Origin: Progne subis subis
Taxonomy: Eukaryota; Chordata; Aves; Passeriformes; Hirundinidae
Assembly: GCA_022316685.1 (NCBI GenBank)
Contig: JAKJHU010000180.1
Location: 496,001-560,000 of the forward strand
DNA length: 64,000 bases
Reading direction: 5' to 3'
Made by a program: the position numbers and the translations under genes
Shown: positions 1-13,108 of the stretch, piece after piece
How positions within the stretch are numbered: the stretch's first letter is position 1
Layout of the letters: every line of letters begins with the position of its first letter
Notes under the pieces: model-generated
Database searches by the model: none
Told to the model about the DNA's origin: nothing
The model's input: only the letters and a program-made list of their open reading frames with translations

Positions 1-703
1 AGCCTAACACTGAGAGCCCCAAGGAGCTGTGAGGCCAAAACATGGTGGTAGAAGCTGTAGGGGTTTGCATCCCTGAGCTCTGAGGACAGGCTGGGAGTTA
101 TGTATGCAAGTGTCCATGGTCTGTCATACTGTGTAGGGGAGCTGGCTGTCAGCTCCCGGTGCTGTGTGTCTCTGGCTCGCTGACAGCACTCAGGTTGCGA
201 GGATCTTCCCAACTCCAGGCTTGCCCAGTATTTCTCAAGATGGCAGAGCAGTATCCCTGAACTCCTTATACCCCCATACCTCCTTGCTGAAGGTGCTCCC
301 TCAGAGAGGTGTTCCCACCTATGTTCCTTTCCTCAGTCTGTTTCCAGTCCCCCACCCCTGCAGACATAGGGAAGGCTGAGACCATCTCGTGCCTTGCATT
401 CACTTCCAACATTGGATATGGACAGGGCCTTAAGTATTCTCCAGCCCTCTCCTTTTAGCCCATTCCCTGTACATTCTGGTTTGCACACAAAATCCTCTGG
501 CCTGTCTCCCTCACAGCATCATGTCTACATGGAGATGGGAGATTTGCTTGGAAGAGGAAAAACATTCTAAGGGAGCAAGAACCAAGCCCTCCTGTTCTAC
601 ATTGACCATATTCATGTGCTGATGCAGCTCATGGTGCCAAGGCAGGGCTCTAAAACTGGCACTATCCCAAGTAATCTGCCAGCTTCATCTTTTCTCATTT
701 CAG
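1..703 (+). other. TAT: Last intron of TAT (3' part)
   Basis: This non-coding sequence precedes the last TAT exon and ends in a normal polypyrimidine tract and CAG acceptor. I looked for the preceding TAT exon, which should encode the region ending in LPAT, and did not find it. No repeat is obvious. Confidence 0.6.
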
Positions 704-847
704 TGCTTTGAGTACCCAAACTTCTTCCGCGTAGTGATCACCGTGCCGGAGGAGATGATCTTGGAAGCCTGCGGTCGCATTCAGGAGTTCTGTGAGATGC
801 ACTACCAGGGTGCTGAGGGGGCCCAGGATCTGGAATGTGACAAGTAG
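704..847 (+). CDS. TAT: Tyrosine aminotransferase, last coding exon (partial gene)
   Basis: This is the terminal coding exon of tyrosine aminotransferase, the PLP-dependent liver enzyme that converts tyrosine to 4-hydroxyphenylpyruvate in the first step of tyrosine breakdown. The exon follows a pyrimidine-rich acceptor ending in CAG at 701-703 and reads 47 residues, beginning [11 protein letters not shown] and ending ECDK before TAG at 845-847. These residues match the C-terminus of vertebrate TAT ([25 protein letters not shown]). The PLP lysine and the rest of the protein lie upstream of the window. I found no convincing penultimate exon in 1-703, so that stretch is treated as intron. The gene runs towards CHST4 on the same strand. 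Confidence 0.93.
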   Translation, partial: CFEYPNFFRVVITVPEEMILEACGRIQEFCEMHYQGAEGAQDLECDK

Positions 848-1352
848 CTACGGCTGGCCCCCTGCCCCTGTCAGGCTAGACCTTGTATGAGGCGGCAGCC
901 GGGCAGGCAAAGCTGCTTCCAGTCAGCCCCACCTCTCCCTGCCTGTAAGCAGCCACTGTCCTGCTGCTTCACTTTTTGTGCTCCACAAACTCCTCAGCAT
1001 TATGGAAAGAAGACATTTCTCTCTCCTCCCCATTAGAGCTTGCACATCCTCTTGCTTCCAGTCCCCCGTGTCTCTGTAGACTCAGCATCTGTGCCCTGTC
1101 TTGATCTGTGAACCAGCTGCAGGCAGGGGCAGAAGGTTCTTCCTGGTTTGGGCCCTGTGGCAAAGGCCCTGTTAGCCTGTGGCTCCTGTGCTGGCCACGC
1201 TTCCCTTTGGAGAAAGGAGAAGGCTGCTGTCTTGGAGGATAAGAGAAAAAGTACCCACTTCTCACTTCCCTATGTTACCTTAGGAGGCCAGAGCTCTTTA
1301 TACTGAGCCCTTTGTGTGATAAAGGGAGTAAGTTATTGTAATTTTTTTTATT

Positions 1353-1358
1353 AATAAA
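1353..1358 (+). terminator. TAT: Poly(A) signal AATAAA for TAT
   Basis: A canonical AATAAA lies about 500 bases after the TAT stop and follows an AT-rich run. It is the first such hexamer on the plus strand after the stop, so 848 to about 1380 is the likely 3' UTR. Confidence 0.7.
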
Positions 1359-4300
1359 AATTCTGTCGTGGCAGTCCTTCACTGTCCTACTATTGCACGA
1401 GGTTGGGGTTGGGCTTGGTCACTGTGTGGGTCACCTTTGCTCACCCCATGTTATTGCAATGCCCCAGGCATGTCCTGCCTGCCCAGGGCCATCCTGTATG
1501 CCAGCAGGGATAAGGTGAGTGATTCAGACCCCCAAAGAAACCTACCAGCCCTGAGAGCAGGATGAGCCCTGCAAGCTTGATACAATCAGGGGCCAGCCCT
1601 TCCTGCCCTGCTGATGCTGGCAGCTTGCTGTGGTAGCCTGTCCACTCCCACAGAACAGTTCTTTCTGCACCTTCTCCTTGGCCTTTACAGCCTCCCCCAC
1701 TGTGGACCCCGGCAGAGCAGTGAGTGCTGTGCTTGCTGCTGCAGGGAGGCAACTGTCCCCAGGACTGGAGCCAGCCATGCCTAAGTATTCACGGCTTGGC
1801 ATGTCTTTCCTGCTGTAGTGGTGAATCACTGGGTGGCACGCCATCGTTCATACTCTGTGTCATGCTTGTGACATGCCAGTGGTGCCAGGGTTACTGATTG
1901 CTGAATACGTCAGCTCCATAGAGTAATAAGGAACTGGTGGCCTGTTGTCTGTTTATTCAATGGAAATGGGAGGAGATAATGCCTATTGCAACACGTATTC
2001 TGGTGAGATGCGAGGGAGCCGTTTCTGGAATTGTCAGAAGGGCAACTTGTGGAGTGTCTCCTGTTGCCACCTTCAGCTCTGTTCACCTGTCCTCCCACAG
2101 AGTTTAGATCCACAGGCCAACCCTGCCTCCCCAATGACAGGAAAAGCAAGCAACCTCTAGATTACACACTGCCAGTCCTTCCAGATTCTGTAACTATAAC
2201 TGTCTCCCCTTACTTTGCTCCGTACAAAATCTGGGTCCCATTAGAGGGGAGAGCTAAATAAGAAAGATAGCAGTGTATTAAAAGGTCTTTTACATGTCAG
2301 CTGAGTGTCCATGCTACATCTTTTCCTTTCAAAGAAAGTAATCCCAGAACTAAAAGAGAGGGAATCTGCAGCTGTGGGTGAATGGTACACAGCTTCAGAG
2401 ATGTCCTGCCATTAGACCTTCAAATAGAGCCAAATAACCAGAGCTGCTTAAGAAAAAAATATTGACAAGTAACAAGTAGGGGGGTATGTGTAGGGTTTGT
2501 TGGACCAGGAGACCTTTACATCATGATGTTGCTGCATCGTTATGCTATCTTGAACCTACTACAGCTTTCAAGTACCATTTACTTCCTTCAACTCTTCTCC
2601 ATGTAACTTAGGTTCTGTGGCTTTAATCCCCATTACTAATAAACAGATTCCAGTTTTAGAGAAAGCTGATCCTTTGAGATCACTCTTCCTTCAGGAACCC
2701 CTTTTCTTTCAGAGTCCCCTCAGAGATGTCTGGTAACATGCAAATATTCTGCAAAAATTAACACTATCCTGTTTCTGTTTGACCCAGCAGCATTTGACTG
2801 GGAAGGCTGAGAAAGCCAGAGACATAGGCATATATATACCTCATCAATCTCAGGATATTTAGATTTCTCAAGGCCACATCCTCCATTGTGTCCTCATCTT
2901 TTGTAAACGTATTGCTACCTTTTGACCCCACCTAGGTTTTCTCTGATGCAATAGCAAACTAGCATTAAACCACAAATGTGCTGGTATCATTTTTCAGGCA
3001 TTATACGCACAGATGCTTTGCGTCATGGTGTGAGTGTAGGTTAGAGCACCCTGCCAGCCTTACAAACTAGCCTAAGTTGGAGTTTGGAGGTACTCTGTGC
3101 CAAAGAAAACCCCTCTCAGCATTGAGACCAAGGAAGAAGTCAAGACACTGAAGCCGCTCTTCGGGGTGCTCAGACAAGATCTGCAGAGCTTTCGCAGAGC
3201 TGCCCCAGTGCCCTTAAAACTGATTGTGGAAAAATAAGGGAAGATTGGCAAGGAGGATTATAAATACACTCAAGTGTCTTGCAGGTGAATTGTAGAAAAA
3301 CACATATATTATACTAATAGTTCTTTAGTCTTGTGTGTTTGGTACCCTAAGTGGTACATCTGTCTTTACATAAGGCAGGCCTGTGCTAGACTTAGAACCA
3401 CCCCCCTGAACATGCTTGACATTTCTTTTTTTCTGTGGTAAAGATCAAATCTCAGTCATAAACTTATGCCTGTAATCCCTGATATACATGTGAAAACAAC
3501 AGGTTTGGTGATCCTTGAGCATGGACTTGTTTGTGTGCCTCTACCTGGTTCCTGTTTGGAGGATTCCCAGGTTGGTGAGGTAATGGAAAGAAATTTACCC
3601 CCCATTTCATCTGTGGTTTTGTGGTTGTTCCTGAATCCTGCCTGTGCCAGCTCACACATCGATCCACAGCCATCCTCTGTGTCTTAGCTGGGGAGCAACA
3701 GTGGTATACCCTGGCACAGGCTTTGCATTGTGCATCTGCTCTTTTCTGTGATGTCTGGTGTGGCCATGTTTAGGATTAGGGTGAATTACCTCAGATATGG
3801 GGACTTAGGCAAGGAGACAACCTCATGCCTAGTCCTCTCTTTGGGAAAGGAAGGAACTTCTCAGCTTGAAGTGTATTAGTCCTCAGCTTCCAAAGGGGCT
3901 GGCAGTAGGTTCAACCCCAACAGGGAAACTGTCGCTGCAGGCAAGCTGGGACAAATTGCACCTGCCAGCAGTGAGACCATCAGTTTCCCCAGGTGCTTTA
4001 GGAACCTCAGTGTTGCCTGGCTTCTGGCTCTGGCCTCGCCCACTCCCTCTTCCAGCAGCCCTGACTGCCTTCAGCAGCTCTGCAGACCAGAGGAGTGCCT
4101 GAGGGTCTTCCTGCCTTGGGGCCATGGCCTTTGGCTACAAGAGCCTATCTACACAAGTCTGCTCTCTACCATCATGTAGCCATGCTGTGCACTTGCAGTG
4201 CAAAGATGTGGTTTTCACGGATTTGGACCCAGGATGGTTGCAAGGAGGCAGTCTCTGGGGGATGATGGTGGAGGTTCTTGTGAACCAGAACCCAGCTTTT

Positions 4301-5904
4301 CTGGGAGCTCAGGTAAGGCTTGAGCCTTGCATGGCAGTGGAGCCCCAAGAGAAGGTGTCTGCAAAAAACTTTGTATGTGAGGCCTACTACATAATTTTGT
4401 TCTCTCAGGGTGTGCTGCTCTGTCAGAGGCCAACGGAACTGACCTGCTGTGGTGGCATTGCCCACCAGAGGCACATACAGGTTTCCACAAGCCTGAGAAG
4501 TGGCCAGGAAGAAACTGTGGATGTAAGAAGAGGTGGCAGCAGTGGGCTGGGAGACAGTACTTATTTGAGGTGACTGGGAGGGATTTTGTAAATCAGAGTG
4601 TGAGAGTGTAGAGGAGCTCTGCACTGTGTAGAGTTGTAGAAGAGAAGGAAGGCTTAGCATGGTCAAAGTCATGCCACTGACAGGACAGCCACACAGGACA
4701 CATCCTCAGCAGGGTAGCTAGAAGGCACCCATGAAGCTAGCTAAATTTAACAACCGGTCAGAACAAGGTTGAGGTTGTATGTCCTACACTAGCCTTCAGC
4801 TTCGGTCCCCAGCACTGGGAGAACCTCCTGAGGGGCAGAAGCACTGGGATCTTCCTAGGGGTTTGGCTGTCTGGCATGAGCTCTTACAGTGCTGGTAGCC
4901 CAGATCTGTACCAGCCCTCTACTTTGTCATATATTGTCTTTGTTTACTTATTTGTCTTGGGTCAGTGTTCCCTGAAGCTCTGCCAAAGCAAAGAGGTGTT
5001 GTCAGTAAGTGTGAATGACTAATTTCCTGGGTACCTGACAGAAGTAGTTGGTGGTGGCACAGGGTCGAGTGCATTGCATGGGCTATGCATGCTTCAGGTC
5101 TGCTTGTTGCTGTTGTTTCTCTCAACTCTACACTAGCTGTTCTGCTCCAATTTCTGTTCCTGTGCTGATTTCCAATTTCAGACTGCCTATGTACGTAAAG
5201 AAGGCAGAAGCTGACAAGTGAAATTAATTCAAAAGTTGAAGAAATACGGGTTTTTTTGTTACTGTTTTTCCCATTTCTGTAATGTGTTAGTAAAGTATTA
5301 TGTGACCTCCTTCTTTTTCTCGTGTTTTCTCATTTTCCTGTTTCCCCACTTGAAACTTGAAAAATTGCTGCATTACAATGAAGACAATAAATGATACTGC
5401 AACTGTGTAAAGGTGAGAGAGGGAGAAGGTCAGCCACTATCCTCGCTCTTGCCTAACACAACTTTGGGTTATGTGCTAATTCAGACAAGTCTACTTATCT
5501 CAAACTGCTTCTAAATAAAATATAACTTTAAAACTTACCTCAGACACAAGAAAAAAGCCCCAGGCACACCAGTCTGACCTTGGAGAGATGCTGCCATATG
5601 GGACATCATATCAGTAATTTGTCTCATTTTTCCTTGTTCTGGAAGGCATACGAGGGAACATCTTCTCTGGCCCAAAAAGAACTTGCTCTGACTGGAATTT
5701 AGCATAGAGGTTGCACCTCTGCTCCTATGCATTCTGGAGCTTCCCTCACTGCTGCATTCTCTCCATCCTCTGTGAATGATGATTTCTAAAGCAACCAGGG
5801 TGACTGTATACAGCATTCCTACCAAAAAAGGCTCTTTTCTGAAAGCAGAGTTCCCTAGTCTCTGAGTCCACAGAGGGAGGGTGGAAAATAGAAATGCATC
5901 ATTC

Positions 5905-6200
5905 CCTGGACATACTGCAACAGGCCTGTGTCTTTCCCGTGCTGAGGACCCCAGAGCTGGATGCAGAATTCCAGGCAGGGAGGAATCTCCTCCTCAATCC
6001 TGCTGCCCATGCTGCTGGTGACACACAGCCCAGGACGTGACTGGTTTCTGGGCTGTCAGCACACATGGCTGGCTCATGTGAAGCTTCTTGTCCACCAACA
6101 CCCCCAAGTCCTTCTTCTTAGGGCTAATATCAGTCCATTTTCCACATGGCCCATATTTGTGCTTGGGATTACTCTGACCCTGTATGCTTCTGCTTTGCAT
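5905..6200 (-). mobile_element. CR1 retroposon fragment (ORF2 C-terminal part)
   Basis: On the minus strand this piece reads a degenerate CR1 ORF2 tail. It includes KDLGVLVDKKLHMSQ followed by CVLTAQKP, a segment typical of the region downstream of the CR1 reverse transcriptase. On the plus strand the phrase around 5950-6110 (agctggatgcagaattcc, then cacccccaagtccttctt) is the familiar reverse complement of that element. Stop codons and indels show that it is an old, inactive copy truncated at both ends. Confidence 0.85.
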
Positions 6201-9200
6201 TATATAGCTTTTGAGTCAGACATTTGGGGAGAATGACATTTGTTTTCAGGAGCCAGAGGTTTCCTTCTGCAAGTGTCACAATGTGCAGGTCTCAGGAAAT
6301 ACAGTGTGCCAGACCAGTTTGTCCTCTCAAATCCAATTAAGAGCAAACTACATGCAGCTGGAACAGAAGTTTTGATACATCTCTGCTCATGCAACTGCTG
6401 GCCAGGGAGGAATAATCCTTCAGGAAGAGCCACTCAAGTGGTGTGGCCTTTACAAAGGTTTTCTAACACCTAATGACATACAGGTGAATCCTGTGTGTCA
6501 GTGCAGGGCATGGGAGCACATAGCAGAAATCCAGGTTGCACCAAACATTGTGTGGTCCTCCACGGGGCCCTACCTGGACCACTGCCAACTTCTCACCTTG
6601 TTTCCCAGCCCAGGGTTACTAGGGCTTGACCATCTGTGTTTGCAATGCAACAAGTGAAAGGGAGCATGACCTGCCCCATGCAGATTGTCCCTCCTGCTGG
6701 AAGCACCAACCTTGCCCAGATTTTTTCTTTTGCTGTCTCCTATACTCCACTTGACCTGAAAGGAGCAGTGGGGTCTTTGGGAACACAAAGAGGATGCCAT
6801 TAAGAGGTCTATATCTCTCCAGACTGTGTGACAGAATCTATAAGATCTAGAATAGGAATGACCCAAAGCAACTGTCTCTGGGTGCAAGTATTTCTCTTGA
6901 GCCCAGTGCTGCCCTGTTTCACTACCTTACCTGGCACAGGTCCCATTGTAGCTCCAGCACCCTTGTGAATGATTAACAGGCCAAGTCCAGCTTCTCCTTT
7001 CACAGCTTGTCCTTTCACACAGTTTTCTTTCCCAGCCCCCAAATGTTTAATTCAAGCAAGTTACAGACAGAGAAGAGTCAAAAAGATTTTATGTGAATCT
7101 GCACCTGCTGACAACATGACAAGCAACCAGAGGAATAGTAGGAAAGTGTGCCCTATCTCTGTACTCATGGTGGGCAAGCTGGTCCTCCTTGCAACTTGTT
7201 TGTCCTTTGCTCTGACACTCTTCAGACCACCCTGTTTCTGATCTTACAGGCAGCAGTCTTTTGTGGGGCTTGAAATAGGAGTTAAAAGTATCTCTCAGTC
7301 TCCTTCATTAACTCGCTGGCCCTGTTCCTTTACTAGCAGCACCTGGTCATTCACACCCCTGCAAGAAACTGCCATTTCCGTACTTTTTGTTTAGTGCAGG
7401 GTGGAGTTTTCTAGTTGAAGGCTGGTCAAAGTAGGCGGGCAATATAGAGCAGTTAGTCTTAGAGCTGGGATGTACACGAAGAGGAGAGGTAGGGGCAGGC
7501 ACAGGTGTAGGTAGGAGCTAAGAATATGTGTATATGAGATCCCAGCATGAAGGCAGAGCACCTGTACATGAATGCACAGCTGTGCATGTGACTGCCTGGA
7601 GGCGTGTGTACCACAGCAGTGAACGTGTGTGAGGGCAACTTTGCTTGAATCAGGTCTGGTGGTGCTTCAAGAGGACTTGTTAAGGTGAGATTTTGGACCA
7701 TTTCTTGGTATCTAGTGTGGGTGCTCTTGATGCCAGCAAATTGTAACAATTTTCTGCAGTCAGAAGCTGTGGGTCTGGGTTAGAGGGTAGTTCCTGCTTC
7801 TCCAGACAGTCTTCTCAGTGCTCCTGCTCAGCTTTTCCCACTAGTGACAGTCATGCCAGCTGCTCACCTCTGAATGGGCAGATGACTAATTCTGCAGAAA
7901 CTGACCAGACCAAATTCAAGCAGCATTTGAAAAACCTATGAGCAACTGTCAGTGCCATCAAAGACCAGTGACTGGAGCTTCTCAGGTGCCAGGTCCTCTG
8001 CTGTTGCAGCAATGGGGAACCTGTACACGTCTGGAGAACTCCCTCAGACTGGCAGAGCACTCAACGTTAGTTTGCACAGCACAAGGTAGTTTTGGGCTGT
8101 AATTGTCTCACACTTGCCAGAGACATGCACGTGTTCAATAAACCGGTGATCTGGGGATATGGCGCCCAGTGCTGAGTATCCAGTGTTTCGTGGGTACACT
8201 TCCCTTGGGCTGCTTGCTGCTTTCTGTAACACTTGCTCTTTGCCAGGATCAAGCTTTTCCAAGGTCCCCATGTGTTTCTGGAAAAGACTAAGACTCTGCT
8301 AAGTTTTTGGTTTGTTTTTTGTTTTTTTGTTCTTTTTTTTTTTCAAAACAAGCTGCTCAGGCAATATTTTCATACCTTTGCTGTGGGAGATACTAACATG
8401 TTGACATGGATTGTTGTATTTTTTGGTTCTATACTGCATCCTTTGTGCCCTGAGATTCTTCTAGTTCTTTCTGCTCTCAGCCAAATCTTAGCTCATCTCT
8501 GTTAGCACACAGTAAGTGTGTTTTTCTTGTTCTGCAGCTGAGATTGCCTCAACCATTCCAGGCTGATCTTTACTTGGCAGCTCTGTGAGGGCTTTATATT
8601 TCCACTTTTGGTATATGACATTAACTCAATCACTGGTGACTCTGGATGTTTGCTGTAGAGAAAATGTGGTTAAGCTTGAGAACTTAGTTTAGAAACATCT
8701 CAGCTCCCATGACTGAGAAATACAGTGGTGAAAAATAAGGTTATATAATTAGTATTTCTCTCATATTAGGGAATGTATGATAGGTAGCATAGTATGATGC
8801 TGTTCTTTCATTCCTCTTCATCAGGCACACGATTAATTTCAGTCTTTCTACTTTCTGTGGAACAGACTTGTGAAGGCAACAATTACCACTATTTCTTATA
8901 TGAGTGAAGAAGCTGTTGAAACTGTAGTTTCCTATGAAGTCATTTCTATTAAAAGCAGTCACTCTGTGAAATGTCTAAAACATCCAGCTATCCCACCCTG
9001 ATTTGATTCAAGATAAAAGTATATTCTTGCTTCCTGAAAAAAAACTGATTCCGTTCTCATACTCAGGCAATTCACATGTAGGTTTCCAAAGCAGCAACTG
9101 TTGCTGTGGTTTTAAATCTGCCTGGGTATCTACCTTCATGCCATTGTTCATGTCTGCTCAAGAGAGTTTTTCTCAATTAATAGCTTCTGCCTATATTCCA

Positions 9201-10021
9201 GGAACCCTGTCAGGAGTTAGAATAACAATATTAATGGTGTCAGAGGGAAGTGATATCATCAAAGTTCATTTGGAAGCCAGGACTTTAGGTAAACACTGCT
9301 CGTATTCATTTGGAAGGAAGAAGATCATATATCACTTATTTTTACAAGTCTTTTGTTTGCAGCTCTTCCTAGGGTTGGTCCAAATAGCAACCTGATTCAG
9401 CTCTTTGTCAGATCTGAACACTACAGACCATTTGTGTAACCCAAAAAAAATTAGAGAGCTCCTTTTTTAGGAGACAAGAATGATGTGGTCCCTCACTAAA
9501 TGCACAGCCCCATCCTCGCAAAACATTACTAAAGTAAAATCCATATTGTGGTCGCGCCTATTGGCATCAACCAGACTTACCCATCAGGCTGGGTATTTTC
9601 CTTACTCTGAGAAATTATAATTGCTGCCTTATAAACCCTAATCTCAACACAAATGCACAGAAGATAACTTAGATAAACAAGACAATTTGTGCATGTATGT
9701 TGGAGGCACAGATTAACCAACACAGATGTTCCTTGTTGGTTAGCAGCAGTGACTGCATGTGAAAATCTAAAACAGCAGTACTGGAGGAGCTGAAATTCAT
9801 GGGAGGAGGCACCCCATGCAAATTTGCCTAAAAGCTTTGCTGCAGAGGAAAATTGAGGCAGGGCATAAGGAGGAGGTTAGGGAAATGTTGGGAACATTCG
9901 TAATCACTGTGGACCCAGATGACATGGCAAGCATGTAGCAGGGAAAGCACCATCTGCATTGCAGCTGACTGAGTCATTTTATACCTCTGCTGCTTGAGTA
10001 GGGGGGCTGCTGCTCTGCATG

Positions 10022-10064
10022 GTCCACAATTGCATAGCTGCTTGAGTCGCCTGCAATTGTGGAC
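10022..10064. repeat. Perfect 13-bp inverted repeat
   Basis: GTCCACAATTGCA at 10022-10034 is exactly reverse-complemented at 10052-10064 across a 17-base loop. It would form a stable hairpin if transcribed. No neighbouring gene explains it. Confidence 0.7.
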
Positions 10065-11518
10065 TGCACAAAAGCAGGGTACAAAGCTGTAAGGGCCTGG
10101 GCTCGGATGCTCATTCATTCAGGATTAACATTCTGCCCTAAAGGTCCTGCTCTCTCTGTCCTGTCTTGCTGTGCATTTCCCTGGAAGGACTGACCGTGAC
10201 TAGGAACCAGAAAAGTTTTTTTCAATTTTAGTTCACTTTGGAAAATATAAAGCATCTGCACTAGCAAGAGAGGTCTGTCTCCACTGTGGCACAGCTAACT
10301 AACTGCCAACCTTGCAGATGGTGATGGGGAGCACTCCATGCTGCCTGGGCTTCAGCGCTCCTGCCCAAGGAGCCTGTTCCCAGGGGTGGTCCATGCTGTG
10401 GACACCCATCCTCTATTTGAGGCACAGTCAGGCATTGCTGGGAGACAGAAGGAGAGTGCGTAAGATAAGAGTAATTGGCAAAGTGCACTTTAATGTACTT
10501 AAAAAAAATAAAAATTCTCTCTGCCTCAGATCCCATCTTCAGTGGTGTGCTTCCTGCAGATTCCTGTGCCAGTTGGTATTCAGGCTATGAGTTCTTTCTG
10601 TGGCATTTTCATGCCATGTCCCCAGTGGGATGAAAATTATTAAATATTTTCCAATAATTCAGTCATCCTCCACAGGCAGAAGAGAGGTTTAGTGTACGAA
10701 ACAAGAAGCCAGCTTTGGGCAGACCTTTGAGTTCAACTAGCACATTCTATTGTACATCTTCTCATACAAGAACTATAGGATGAGTGGTATTGGAGGGAGG
10801 GAGGGATAGCAGGTGACAGTCTTTAAAAGGGGGTTAGGCTAAGAAGGGGTTTAATAGGGCAGGTAAGCAGTTAAGCCTGCCTACACAAAGATGTATCTTT
10901 CTAGCAAAATTGCCTACAAAGCTCTGTGGAGGAGATACTGTTCTTGGATTTATTATAGTGCCAAGCTTCCTCCTTTGGTATGTGAAGTTTTACCTGTGGT
11001 GACAATATTTCCTGAAATTTCAAAAGGAGTATAATTAAAACAAAAGGAAACCTACATGTATGTTTACAGCATATTGGCATAAAAATAATTGTAGATTTTG
11101 GTCAGAGTAGGTGTTTAAAAGTAAAATATGGAACTGTTGAATTCTCCACAAAAAGCGAGGTTTTGCATCCTTCCTTCATAAAAATTGCCAGGATTGTTTG
11201 CAGAGATTACGTACATGTACACATTTATCTGTACCGATTTACTTCAGTGCACTCAACTAGCTCTTAAACTTTGATAAAAACTGCAGACAAGCTTTTCAGT
11301 ATCTTCTAAGACTATATTAGAATGGCTTACTGACAAACAGTGGTTTTGCTGCAGAAAACCTTCAGCCGTGCAGTACTTATGTCCTTTGCAAAGACACCTT
11401 GTGCTGTGGTTGTCACAATGTCACTAGTAGTGTGGCAGCTTTCCAGAACCCTGTGCCTGCAGAGCAATGCCCAGGAGCCTGATGCACCACATCCTGCCTT
11501 TTTCATCGTGTGATGCTG

Positions 11519-11538
11519 AACTTCCTCTGTCTCTGCAG
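11519..11538 (+). other. CHST4: Splice acceptor before the CHST4 coding exon
   Basis: A polypyrimidine run ends in CTGCAG 13 bases before the ATG at 11552. It implies at least one upstream non-coding exon and rules out the in-frame ATG at 11510 as the normal start. Confidence 0.7.
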
Positions 11539-11551
11539 GTCCCTTGCAATC

Positions 11552-12772
11552 ATGGTGAAGTCTAGAAGAGTGCAGGTGCTCCTGATTCTGGTAGTTCTGT
11601 CCTTCCTTCTGATCCACTTCCTACCCTGCAGCAACAATGACCACACGCAAGAAAAACCTTCTTCTGTCCACATCCTCATTCTTTCCTCCTGGCGGTCAGG
11701 ATCCTCCTTCACTGGACAAATCTTCAGCCAGCATCCCAATGTCTTCTACCTGATGGAACCTGCATGGCACGTTTGGGTTAAGATGTACCAGAACAGTGCC
11801 AAAGTCTTACACATGGCAGTGCGGGACTTAGTCAGGTCAGTCTTTCTGTGTGACATGTCTGTGTTTGATGCTTACATGTCTAGCCAGAAGAAAAAGTCTG
11901 ATTTATTTCAGTGGGAGACAAGCCGAGCCTTGTGCTCCCCACCTGCATGTGACTCATTCAGTCGCAGTGACATAATCACTGCAGGCAATTGCAAAACAAT
12001 CTGTGGCAAGTATCCATTCAGCAAGGTGGAGGAAGCTTGTAAAACCTATAGTCATGTTGCCATCAAGGAAGTTCGGTTCTTTGACCTGAAAGTTCTCTAT
12101 CCCCTTCTCAATGATCCATCCCTGAACCTCAAAATCATTCACTTGGTACGTGATCCTCGGGCTGTGTTCAGGTCCCGAGAGAATACAATGGCAGACCTGA
12201 AACGTGACAGTAATATTGTTGTGGGGTCTCAGAAGACAAAGGGAGAAATGGGGCCCTACAACACAATGCAAGTAATCTGTAAAAGCCATGTTGAGATATA
12301 CAAGGCAGGAAGTCAGGCCACTCCAAGCTTCCTGAAAGACCGGTATCTGCTGGTTCGCTATGAAGACATTGTCAGAGACCCACTAGCAAAGGCTGCTCAG
12401 ATGTACAGGTTTGCAGAACTCCATTTCACACCAGAGCTTCAGAAGTGGGTCCACAACATCACCCATGGGAAGGGTCGTGGAGCACAGGCCTTTGATATTG
12501 GGTCGAGAGATGCACTGAGAGTATCCCAAGCCTGGAGAAAGACACTTCCCTTCCAGAAAATAGAAAAAGTGCAAAATGTGTGCAAAGATGCAATGGATTT
12601 GCTGGGCTACCGGCTTGTTCAGTCTGAAGAAGAGCAGAAAAATATGTCTTTGGATCTTTTGTTTGCCCAGAACTCCTCTGAGTATCAAATTTTGAAGGCA
12701 GAAAAGCTGACCTCTACAAGTACTCTCAGAAGGCTGCAGAGGGCTGAATTGCAGAACAAGAGTGTTCACTAG
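11552..12772 (+). CDS. CHST4: Carbohydrate (GlcNAc 6-O) sulfotransferase 4-like, single coding exon
   Basis: This Golgi type II membrane enzyme of 406 aa transfers sulfate from PAPS to the 6-position of GlcNAc on glycans. I see a short cytosolic tail (MVKSRR), a signal anchor at about residues 6-24, the 5'-phosphosulfate-binding loop SSWRSGSSF (about 45-53), the conserved AWHVW segment, the 3'-phosphate-binding motif LVRDPRAVFRSR (198-209), and several N-glycosylation sequons including HNITHGKG. I chose the ATG at 11552 because a strong acceptor (pyrimidine run, CAG at 11536-11538) lies just upstream; an in-frame ATG at 11510 falls inside the presumed intron. Intronless coding is usual for the CHST4/5/6 group. 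Segments such as MAVRDLVRSVFLCDMSVFDAYM-like and the LGYR ending resemble CHST4 more than CHST5 or CHST6, and its position next to TAT agrees. Assignment to CHST4 rather than a paralogue is likely but needs a tree. Confidence 0.88.
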   Translation: MVKSRRVQVLLILVVLSFLLIHFLPCSNNDHTQEKPSSVHILILSSWRSGSSFTGQIFSQHPNVFYLMEPAWHVWVKMYQNSAKVLHMAVRDLVRSVFLCDMSVFDAYMSSQKKKSDLFQWETSRALCSPPACDSFSRSDIITAGNCKTICGKYPFSKVEEACKTYSHVAIKEVRFFDLKVLYPLLNDPSLNLKIIHLVRDPRAVFRSRENTMADLKRDSNIVVGSQKTKGEMGPYNTMQVICKSHVEIYKAGSQATPSFLKDRYLLVRYEDIVRDPLAKAAQMYRFAELHFTPELQKWVHNITHGKGRGAQAFDIGSRDALRVSQAWRKTLPFQKIEKVQNVCKDAMDLLGYRLVQSEEEQKNMSLDLLFAQNSSEYQILKAEKLTSTSTLRRLQRAELQNKSVH

Positions 12773-13108
12773 AACAAAAAAGGACAGAGGTGAAGGCATA
12801 GAAGTATAGGAGGGTGTGCATGGATGTGCATGGATGCAAGGACAAGTGGTACAAGAACCCTGACTACATTCAGGAGAGCTCTCAGCAGCACAGGGTAATT
12901 CTCCAAGACCCCTGGAGATTCAGCCACAAGAGGCTGAAGTAATGCAAGTTTGTTCTCCTTAATTATGGTTAGGTTGGAACACACAGAATGCCAAAGGAGT
13001 AGGACCAGATGGCAGAAGCTCAAACTCCCCACAGACCACAGCTGAAGACTAGGGAAACCACATGGAGCAACTGCACTGCAGAGGAAGAGGAAATATAAAA
13101 AGAAGCTG

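Larger units (their letters stand above)
1381..11539. other. Intergenic region between TAT and CHST4
   Basis: About 10 kb in which I can recognise no protein-coding gene. The longest open frames, near 4124-4573 (+) and 4172-4672 (-), overlap each other on opposite strands and resemble no family I know. The region contains a CR1 relic (about 5905-6200) and a perfect inverted repeat (10022-10064). Non-coding first exons of CHST4 probably lie somewhere here, because the CHST4 coding exon starts with a splice acceptor. I cannot place them. Confidence 0.6.

Noticed and set aside
4124..4672. Overlapping 149- and 166-codon frames on opposite strands
   Set aside because: No recognisable domain, no splice or promoter context, and each is the antisense of the other.
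11510..11551. In-frame ATG upstream of the CHST4 start, adding 14 residues
   Set aside because: A strong splice acceptor ends at 11538, so this ATG is probably intronic. The residues from 11552 on have the expected short cytosolic tail and anchor.
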